Assembly (NCBI GenBank): GCA_017354095.1
Contig: JAFMRP010000319.1
Location: 1-6,124 of the forward strand
Source of the DNA: Ktedonobacteraceae bacterium
Lineage (GTDB): Bacteria; Chloroflexota; Ktedonobacteria; Ktedonobacterales; Ktedonobacteraceae
Direction: 5' to 3'
Length of the DNA: 6,124 nucleotides
The notes beneath the pieces are model-generated. The model was not told the DNA's origin. It saw only the letters and a program-made list of their open reading frames with translations, and ran no database searches. The stretch's first letter is position 1. Each line of letters opens with the position of its first letter. The position numbers were made by a program, and so were the translations under genes. Below, piece after piece: positions 1 through 4,812 of this stretch.

Positions 1-36
1 CCATTGAGCATAAAGTGAAGAGGATAAGCATGAGGC

Positions 37-71
37 AAAAAAACGCTCCCGGGCACAGAAAGGCCGGATCG
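37..71 (-). terminator. Probable intrinsic terminator after the DUF212 gene
   Basis: The minus strand can pair CGATCCGG with CCGGGAGCG (seven pairs, one A/G mismatch, one bulged G) around an 11-base loop, followed at once by seven Ts. It lies about 22 bases past the DUF212 stop. The stem is imperfect but the T-run is strong, so it likely ends the operon. The remaining bases to the window edge (1-36) show nothing I can identify. Confidence 0.55.
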
Positions 72-93
72 ATTTATGATGACGAACAAGAGA

Positions 94-531
94 TCAGTGT
101 GTAATGAGGAGACCAACAATAATACCCAATAAACCTCCGGCAAAGACCTGTATAGGTGTATGGCCAATCAGTTCACGCAGACGCTTCTCGGCAATCGGAT
201 GGCCCTGGAACATCTCATCAAGCATCTGGTTAAGAATGCGGGCCTGAATGCTCACGGCGCGCCGGACACCCGCAGCATCATACATGACGATGCTTGCCAG
301 CACAACACTGATAGCAAAAGCAGACGAACCCATACCTTCGATGCGGCCAGTAGCTGTGGCCAAGCCGGTAACCAGGGCCGAGTGCGAACTGGGCATCCCC
401 CCTGAGGAGACCAGACGGCTAATGACCAGTTTGCGCTCGCGAACAAGCTCATACACAGTCTTGCCAATCTGTGCGATGGCCCACGCCAAAAAAGAAGCAA
501 TGAGAACCCGGTTATCGAAAAGATTTGTCAT
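94..531 (-). CDS. Divergent PAP2 family (DUF212/YuiD-like) membrane protein
   Basis: Small integral membrane protein of the DUF212 family, distantly related to PAP2 acid phosphatases; its substrate is not established. The 145 residues match the family length of about 145-160. A hydrophobic N-terminal helix (about 8-24, ending LAWAIAQIGK) starts it. SRLVSSGGMPSSHSALVTG (38-56) follows, carrying the PAP2-like PSSHS with H50. Next come a hydrophobic stretch (about 70-84), YDAAGVRRAVSIQARILN (84-101), and GHTPIQVFAGGLLGIIVG (123-140), the last membrane segment. These motifs are all diagnostic of the family. The ATG at 531 gives the expected N-terminus. It is last in the accB-xseAB unit, 20 bases after xseB. 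No link to exonuclease VII is known to me, and the association is probably one of co-transcription only. Confidence 0.92.
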   Translation of the reverse strand: MTNLFDNRVLIASFLAWAIAQIGKTVYELVRERKLVISRLVSSGGMPSSHSALVTGLATATGRIEGMGSSAFAISVVLASIVMYDAAGVRRAVSIQARILNQMLDEMFQGHPIAEKRLRELIGHTPIQVFAGGLLGIIVGLLITH

Positions 532-547
532 AAGAGCTGTGAATCTG

Positions 548-553
548 CCTCCT
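548..553 (-). promoter_or_regulatory. Distant Shine-Dalgarno of the DUF212 gene
   Basis: AGGAGG, overlapping the xseB TAG stop, is the only good ribosome binding site before the DUF212 gene, but it lies 16 bases from the ATG, much farther than usual. No ATG, GTG or TTG start in the correct frame is nearer to it, so either initiation is weak or it acts through re-initiation after xseB. Confidence 0.45.
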
Positions 554-773
554 ACATTTCCAGGGGATCAACGGACAGGGTGCCACTACTATCGACGCTC
601 AACTTCTGAACAGTCAGTTCAGCTGCCTGCAATAATTCGTTACAGCGCTGCGCTAACTTCATACCCTCCTGGTAGTAGTGTAATGCGCGGTCAAGAGGGA
701 GTTGTCCATCCTGTAATGCGGCGACCGCTTCTTCGAGTTGCGTGAAAGCCTCTTCAAAAGACAGGTTGTCCAT
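552..773 (-). CDS. xseB: Exonuclease VII small subunit
   Basis: Small non-catalytic subunit of exonuclease VII; several copies bind the helical region of each XseA. The 73 residues match the family's usual length of about 60-85. The protein is almost entirely helical: SFEEAFTQLEEAVAALQ (5-21) is the signature first helix, the DGQLPLDRAL turn comes next, and then YYQEGMKLAQRCNELL (34-49) and a final helix ending near QKL (56-58). A short unstructured tail follows. The gene is 10 bases after xseA, as expected for an xseAB pair. Confidence 0.95.
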   Translation of the reverse strand: MDNLSFEEAFTQLEEAVAALQDGQLPLDRALHYYQEGMKLAQRCNELLQAAELTVQKLSVDSSGTLSVDPLEM

Positions 774-779
774 ATGCTG

Positions 780-785
780 CTCCTT
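780..785 (-). promoter_or_regulatory. Ribosome binding site that fixes the xseB start
   Basis: AAGGAG overlaps the xseA TAA stop and lies six bases before the ATG at 773. It supports this start over an in-frame ATG at 848 inside xseA, which would add 25 residues unlike the family, and it implies coupled translation of the two exonuclease VII subunits. Confidence 0.8.
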
Positions 786-2001
786 ATGCGTCCTGGCATA
801 CTTCGACAGGAATATAGCCATCCTGCACCTGGATGGTGAGATGGTCACCGGGCTGCACCTGCTGGGTGCTGGTCACAATTGATTGATCGGCATCACGGCG
901 CACGACAGAATAACCGCGAGCGATAGTCAACAACGGGCTGAGCGAGTGCAGTTGCGAAGCCACTCCCCGCAGACGCTCGCCACGCAAGGCAACGATATGC
1001 TGCACCCGCGTCTGTAGCCGCTCAGTGACATCGTCCAGCTGCTGACGCCTTCTCTCAACGAGATGCAACGGACTGGCCCGCCGCAACTCACGCTGCGCAT
1101 ATACCATCTGCGCGGAAAAATCATCCAGACGAGTTCGCATCAATGTCGTTAATTCCTGCTGCCTCGCCAGAACAGCGATCTGCCAATCCTCGATATTGGG
1201 CACAGCGGCAGTCGCGGCAGCAGTCGGCGTAGAAGCCCGCAGATCAGCCACAAAATCAGCAATTGTAAAGTCTGTCTCGTGACCAACGCCACTGATCACA
1301 GGGATACGTGAACGGGCAATGGCACGCGCGACAATCTCTTCATTAAATGCCCACAGCTCTTCGATAGAGCCTCCTCCACGGCCCACAATGATCACATCAG
1401 CCTCTCCATGCTCATTCAATAGATCCAGGGCAGACGCGATAGAAGCGGGAGCCTCGGCTCCCTGCACCAACGCCGGGGAAAGCACCACACGCGCCAGAGG
1501 ATAGCGCGTATGTAGAACACGCAACATGTCGCGTAGTGCCGCGGCCTGAGGCGATGTTACAATCCCGATCACCGCAGGTTGAGCTGGCAACGGACGCTTG
1601 CGCTCAGCGTCGAAGAGACCCTCGGCGGCCAGGTGAGCCTTCAATTGCTCAAAGCGCTGAAAGAGCTCGCCTTCTCCCAACAACTTGACAGCATCAACAT
1701 AACACTGCAATTTCCCATCGCGTTCGTAAAAAGAGATCCGCCCATTCGCAGCGACAGCCATGCCATCGCGGAGCGTCGGAGCACTCGAACGCAGACGAGC
1801 ATTCTTAAAAAATACACACAGAAGTTGGGCCTCGCCCTCCTTCAGCGTAAAATAGCAATGACCTGAAGGATAGGTTTTGCAGTTGGAGACTTCGCCATGT
1901 ACCCAGATGTTTTGTAAGATGTCATTGGTCTCCAGAAGCTCTTTGAGATAGAGCGACAACATCGAAACACTTACAACTTCCAGGTAATCTGACGACTGCA
2001 T
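784..2001 (-). CDS. xseA: Exonuclease VII large subunit
   Basis: Catalytic subunit of exonuclease VII, which degrades single-stranded DNA from both ends to oligonucleotides in the cytoplasm. An N-terminal OB fold (about 5-105) contains VHGEVSNCKTYPSGHCYFTLK (34-54). The catalytic domain (about 115-270) has GIVTSPQAAALRDM (146-159), VIIVGRGGGSIEELWAFN (203-220) and GVGHETDFTIADFVADLRAS (238-257). R208, H241 and D244 are the conserved active-site-type residues. A helical, coiled-coil-prone region (about 272-350) and a short beta-rich tail with SPLLTIARGYSVV (355-367) follow. At 405 residues it is shorter than many XseA proteins (about 440-455), mainly in the helical region. The ATG lies three bases after the accB-like stop, with GGAGG eight bases upstream inside that gene, so the two are probably translationally coupled. 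Confidence 0.96.
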   Translation of the reverse strand: MQSSDYLEVVSVSMLSLYLKELLETNDILQNIWVHGEVSNCKTYPSGHCYFTLKEGEAQLLCVFFKNARLRSSAPTLRDGMAVAANGRISFYERDGKLQCYVDAVKLLGEGELFQRFEQLKAHLAAEGLFDAERKRPLPAQPAVIGIVTSPQAAALRDMLRVLHTRYPLARVVLSPALVQGAEAPASIASALDLLNEHGEADVIIVGRGGGSIEELWAFNEEIVARAIARSRIPVISGVGHETDFTIADFVADLRASTPTAAATAAVPNIEDWQIAVLARQQELTTLMRTRLDDFSAQMVYAQRELRRASPLHLVERRRQQLDDVTERLQTRVQHIVALRGERLRGVASQLHSLSPLLTIARGYSVVRRDADQSIVTSTQQVQPGDHLTIQVQDGYIPVEVCQDA

Positions 2002-2004
2002 GGC

Positions 2005-2508
2005 CTACGCCTCCCCTACGCTCTCTATTGCCATCAATGGCTGCCCATACTCGACCGGTTGGCCATTCTGAACAAAAATCTCACTCACACGCCCAGACAC
2101 CGAAGTCTCCACCTCGTTGATAACGTTGAGTGATTGGATGGTACCAACCAGTTGACCTACCTTGACCTGGTCCCCTACAGCTACCAGCGCAGATCCACGC
2201 GGTTTGCCCCAGCTATGGAAAATTCCCACCAGGGGCGCAACAATCGTATGCTTCGTCTCCACAGGTTGCGATGGTGCTTCCTGCTCAACTGGCAACTGGC
2301 TGCCTTCTGCCAGCACCTGCCCTTCGGCAGCCTTCGCCTTACGCAAAGCCAGGCGCGTGCCCGCCGTGAGATGCTTTATCTCAATTTCTGAGACATCACT
2401 GTGATCCAGCAGTTGGACGAGTCGCTGCAGATGTTCAATAGTCACATCCAACCGCTGCTCTTCCGAATCTGCATCTCCATTATAGTGATACTGCTGATCG
2501 GTGTCCAT
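2005..2508 (-). CDS. AccB-like biotin carboxyl carrier protein lacking the biotinylated lysine
   Basis: By architecture this 167-residue protein is the carrier subunit of acetyl-CoA carboxylase. It has an AccB-type N-terminal segment (about 22-57, with LLDHSDVSEIEI), a Pro/Glu/Gln/Ala-rich linker (about 58-86) and a biotinyl domain (about 87-163). That domain has the usual AP-x-VG-x-F start, GDQVKVGQLVG turn, INEVE, SGRVSEI, and NGQPVEYGQPLMAIE end. The biotin site, normally Glu-Ala-Met-Lys-Met, reads Gln-Ser-Leu-Asn-Val (125-129). N128, codon AAC at 2125-2127, replaces the lysine, so neither biotin nor lipoate can be attached there. Several neighbouring residues differ too, so a single base error is unlikely to be the cause. 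The gene is followed by xseA, not accC. It may be a non-biotinylated regulatory or structural homologue like plant BADC, or a decaying paralogue. The ATG at 2508 has only a weak, distant GGAG. Confidence 0.9.
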   Translation of the reverse strand: MDTDQQYHYNGDADSEEQRLDVTIEHLQRLVQLLDHSDVSEIEIKHLTAGTRLALRKAKAAEGQVLAEGSQLPVEQEAPSQPVETKHTIVAPLVGIFHSWGKPRGSALVAVGDQVKVGQLVGTIQSLNVINEVETSVSGRVSEIFVQNGQPVEYGQPLMAIESVGEA

Positions 2509-2530
2509 AGTAAAACGGCTCCAGAGTAAA

Positions 2531-2558
2531 CCAATACAAATCTATATACAAATTACAA
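2531..2558 (-). promoter_or_regulatory. Weak candidate promoter for the accB-xseAB unit
   Basis: The stretch between the efp terminator and the accB-like gene is notably AT-rich. TTGTAA (2553-2558) could be a -35 element, with TATTGG 16 bases on (2531-2536) as a poor -10; TATATA (2543-2548) is an alternative -10 without a good partner. A promoter is expected here because of the terminator, but the exact boxes are a guess. Confidence 0.22.
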
Positions 2559-2597
2559 AAATGTAGGGCCCTCCCTATGACGGGGGGCCGTCTACAT
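2557..2597 (-). terminator. Intrinsic terminator after efp
   Basis: Thirteen bases past the efp stop the minus-strand RNA can fold ATGTAG with CTACAT (six pairs). After a two-base bulge it continues with GGCCC against GGGCC and two further C-G pairs beyond a C/A mismatch, leaving a loop of about seven bases. The stem runs straight into a five-T tract. The GC-rich stem plus T-run is the standard Rho-independent form. It separates the shikimate/peptidase/efp unit from the accB-xseAB unit. Confidence 0.8.
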
Positions 2598-2609
2598 CTC
2601 CCTGTTCTC

Positions 2610-3167
2610 CTACGCTCGCTCGACGTACGCGCCTGTCGTGGTATTGACACGAATCAGGTCGTCAGTACTGACAAAAAGCGGAACCTGCACTACCAGGCCG
2701 GTCTCCAGCGTAGCTGGCTTGGAGCCACCGGTGGCGGTGTCGCCCTTAAAGCCGGGCTCGGTGTAGGTGACACGCAATACAATTTTTTCCGGCAACTCGA
2801 CCGAGAGCGGTTCTTCTTCCAGGCTAACAATGTCGAGCTCCAGATTATCGATCAGATAATCCTTAGCATCACCTAGCTGCTTTTCGGTCAAAACAACATC
2901 ATCGTAGGTGCTGGTATCCATAAAATGGTACAGGTTGCCCTCCTGGTACTGGTAGGTCACCGTAGCCCGATCCAGGTACAGGCGCCTGAATTTATCGCCA
3001 GCGTCACAGGTGCGGTCGAAAATGGCTCCTGTACGCAGATTACGCAACTTCATACGAATGATAGCGCCACCACGCCCAATCTTCACATGTTGCCAATCGA
3101 GAATAGTGCATGGCTGGCCCTCAAACTCAATGTTTACGCCCTTCTTCAATTCACCAGTCGATATCAT
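2610..3167 (-). CDS. efp: Translation elongation factor P
   Basis: EF-P binds the ribosome between the P and E sites and relieves stalling at consecutive prolines. The 185 residues are the standard length with the three usual beta-barrel domains: a KOW-like domain I (about 1-63), OB domain II (about 67-128) and OB domain III (about 130-185). Domain III carries the family signature EPGFKGDTATGGSKPATLETG (the KPATLETG part at 150-157) followed by VVQVPLFV. The functional loop of domain I reads HVKIGRGGA (27-35). Its tip residue is R32, where the commonest form has Lys (PGKG). It also lacks the GRNAA context of the rhamnosylated Pseudomonas-type proteins. The modification state is therefore unclear, and no modification enzyme gene is in the window. 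The gene is 13 bases from the peptidase gene and followed by a terminator, making it the last gene of its transcription unit. Confidence 0.97.
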   Translation of the reverse strand: MISTGELKKGVNIEFEGQPCTILDWQHVKIGRGGAIIRMKLRNLRTGAIFDRTCDAGDKFRRLYLDRATVTYQYQEGNLYHFMDTSTYDDVVLTEKQLGDAKDYLIDNLELDIVSLEEEPLSVELPEKIVLRVTYTEPGFKGDTATGGSKPATLETGLVVQVPLFVSTDDLIRVNTTTGAYVERA

Positions 3168-3174
3168 ACAGTCT

Positions 3175-3180
3175 TCTCCT
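3175..3180 (-). promoter_or_regulatory. Ribosome binding site of efp
   Basis: AGGAGA starts immediately after the peptidase gene's TAA stop and lies seven bases before the efp ATG. This fixes the efp start and suggests that terminating ribosomes re-initiate on efp. Confidence 0.75.
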
Positions 3181-4284
3181 TTAGCGTGGAAGTACCAGTG
3201 TGGTAGGTGATTGAGTCAATACTTCTACGCCACCTTCTTTGATTAACACACAATCCTCAACACGTGTGCCACTCCAGCCAGGGATATAGACGCCCGGCTC
3301 GACAGTCACCACGCTGTTCACAGGCAGAGTCGCATCCTCAGGAGCGCGCCCAGAAAGGCTCGGTCCCTCATGAACCTGCAGACCAACGCCATGCCCGGTG
3401 CTGTGAATATAATATTCCGCCAGTCCGGCCTCTGCCAGTACGTCACGGGTCAGCGCATCACCTTCGCGACTCGTCATGCCGGCACGCAGTTCCTGCTCAC
3501 AGGTTTTCATCGCACGCAGTACGGTGTCATAGACCTCGCGCATGCGCGGCTCAGCCGGCTCGCCCAGGCAGATTGTGCGCGTCATATCAGCACAATAGCC
3601 TTTGTAGCGCGCCCCCATATCAATGGTCACCAGTTCGCCCAGTTGTATACGGCGATCGCCGGGGTGAGCATGAGGCATAGAGCCATTGGGACCTGAGGCA
3701 ACAATGGAACTAAAGGACGGGCCGTCGGCACCCAATTCCACCATTTTACGCGCAATTTCCCAGGCCACCTCTTTTTCTGTCATGCCGGGCTGTATCCACT
3801 GACACAGATGCGTGAATGTTTCGTCGGTAATAGCGATAGCCTTCCTCAACAGATCAAGCTCATGGGGCTGCTTGACCTGGCGCAAGGTCTCTGCAACGGT
3901 CTGCTCAAATGGCTGCAGCGTAAAGGCTCCCTCAGCAGCGCTGCTAATCTTCTCATATTCGGCGTAGCTCAGCGCCCGTGACTCAAAGCCTATTTTGCTC
4001 CAACCATGCTCTTTGGCGAGAGAGACAATGGCAGCGGCGTATTCGCGCGCAGGAGGAACCAGCACCTGCCAACCTACGGCCTCATGTTCAGCGACTTCGG
4101 CATACAGAGGATTGGTAAGTAGAATTTGCTGCTGCTGGCCGATCAACAAACTGCCTGAGCCTTCGGTATCGTCGTTGAGCCACCCGCTGAGATAGGAGCG
4201 GTTTTGTGGCTGAGTGACGAGCAAGGCATCAATGTTTTGCTCCGCCAGCCATGTACGCAGTTGCTTGATAGTCTCCTGACTCAT
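3181..4284 (-). CDS. M24-family Xaa-Pro aminopeptidase/dipeptidase
   Basis: Cytoplasmic metallopeptidase of the creatinase/prolidase (M24B) type, expected to cleave X-Pro bonds in peptides with two metal ions. Its 367 residues have the two-domain layout of the short PepP/PepQ group (about 350-370). A creatinase-like N-terminal domain spans about 5-135 and a pita-bread catalytic domain about 143-363. The five metal ligands are all present: D222 (TIDMGA), D233 (CADMTRT), H298 (HSTGHGVG), E329 (VEPGVY) and E343 (RVEDCV). The catalytic-type H205 (MPHAH) and H305 (VHEGP) are also there. The ATG is preceded by a good GAGAGGAA site. The gene sits between aroQ and efp, a widely conserved arrangement. 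Linking it to EF-P because both deal with proline is attractive but unproven. Aminopeptidase versus dipeptidase specificity cannot be decided from sequence alone, so no symbol is given. Confidence 0.93.
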   Translation of the reverse strand: MSQETIKQLRTWLAEQNIDALLVTQPQNRSYLSGWLNDDTEGSGSLLIGQQQQILLTNPLYAEVAEHEAVGWQVLVPPAREYAAAIVSLAKEHGWSKIGFESRALSYAEYEKISSAAEGAFTLQPFEQTVAETLRQVKQPHELDLLRKAIAITDETFTHLCQWIQPGMTEKEVAWEIARKMVELGADGPSFSSIVASGPNGSMPHAHPGDRRIQLGELVTIDMGARYKGYCADMTRTICLGEPAEPRMREVYDTVLRAMKTCEQELRAGMTSREGDALTRDVLAEAGLAEYYIHSTGHGVGLQVHEGPSLSGRAPEDATLPVNSVVTVEPGVYIPGWSGTRVEDCVLIKEGGVEVLTQSPTTLVLPR

Positions 4285-4338
4285 GTTGCATTCCTCTCTG
4301 CTGCTAATTATTTCTCTCGTTTGATCACCGATAAGCCT

Positions 4339-4362
4339 GTCCTCACCCCATCAGGGTAGGAC
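4339..4362 (-). other. Hairpin in the aroQ-peptidase gap
   Basis: In the 90-base gap between aroQ and the peptidase gene, nine base pairs can form (GTCCT with AGGAC, ACCC with GGGT), with one bulged G and a five-base loop. No T-run follows on the minus strand, so it does not look like a normal intrinsic terminator. It could be an RNA-processing or stability element, or chance. The rest of the gap shows only the peptidase gene's ribosome binding site (GAGAGGAA, about six bases before its ATG) and no clear promoter. Confidence 0.4.
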
Positions 4363-4374
4363 TCCCCATGCCGC

Positions 4375-4812
4375 CTAGTGCTCCTGTAGAAGCGTTGCCA
4401 GCGCGTTCAAAGCCAGTATATAACCATACCAGCCTAACCCGGCAATCTGGCCGCGACAGACGGCGGCAGTGACCGAATGATGCCTGAACTCTTCGCGCGC
4501 ATAGATATTGCTCATATGCACTTCTATCTTGGGGATAGAGATGCTGGCCAGAGCATCCCGCAGGGCGATAGAATAGTGCGTGAACGCTCCTGGATTGATG
4601 ATTACTCCGGCAGCTTCGGTGTGCTGTTGAATAAAGTCGATCAGAGCGCCCTCATAATTCGACTGGAAGCACTCGACCGCCAGACCCAACTCAGCCGCCC
4701 GCGCACGCAGCCGCTCGTTAATATCTTCCAGGCTCGTTGTGCCATAAATATCAGGCTCACGCTTGCCCAGCATATTCAGATTTGGGCCATTAATCACCAG
4801 GATTGTCTGCAT
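4375..4812 (-). CDS. aroQ: Type II 3-dehydroquinate dehydratase
   Basis: Cytoplasmic type II dehydroquinase, which removes water from 3-dehydroquinate to give 3-dehydroshikimate, the step after AroB. The family is normally dodecameric. The 145 residues match the usual family length. Visible motifs are NGPNLNMLGKREPDIYG (8-24) with catalytic R18 and Y23, QSNYEG (50-55), NPGAFTHYS (73-81) with N73, and EVHMSNIYAREEFRHHS (97-113) with E97, catalytic H99, R106 and R110. The QSN-x-EG motif has Tyr where His or Ala is common, a mild variation. I chose the ATG at 4812 because the conserved N-terminal strand (QTILVINGPN) starts right there and a purine-rich GAAGAGAG precedes it; a TTG at 4830 would only add six unconserved residues. 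The gene overlaps the end of aroKB by 23 bases, implying translational coupling. Confidence 0.96.
   Translation of the reverse strand: MQTILVINGPNLNMLGKREPDIYGTTSLEDINERLRARAAELGLAVECFQSNYEGALIDFIQQHTEAAGVIINPGAFTHYSIALRDALASISIPKIEVHMSNIYAREEFRHHSVTAAVCRGQIAGLGWYGYILALNALATLLQEH

Noticed and set aside
1..93. Small gene or divergent promoter at the left edge
   Set aside because: Apart from the probable terminator I see no start codon with a ribosome binding site leading to a meaningful product, and the stretch is too short to judge.
248..745. Open plus-strand frame of 165 codons opposite the DUF212 gene and xseB
   Set aside because: It spans two well-identified genes on the other strand and their gap, and its translation shows no recognisable domain.
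774..848. Upstream in-frame ATG extending xseB by 25 residues
   Set aside because: It lies inside xseA, has no good ribosome binding site and adds residues not typical of XseB. The ATG at 773 has AAGGAG at ideal spacing.
2125..2127. Sequencing error as the explanation for the missing biotin lysine
   Set aside because: A single base would turn AAC into a Lys codon, but at least four neighbouring site residues also differ from the consensus while the frame is intact. An error is therefore less likely, though not excluded.
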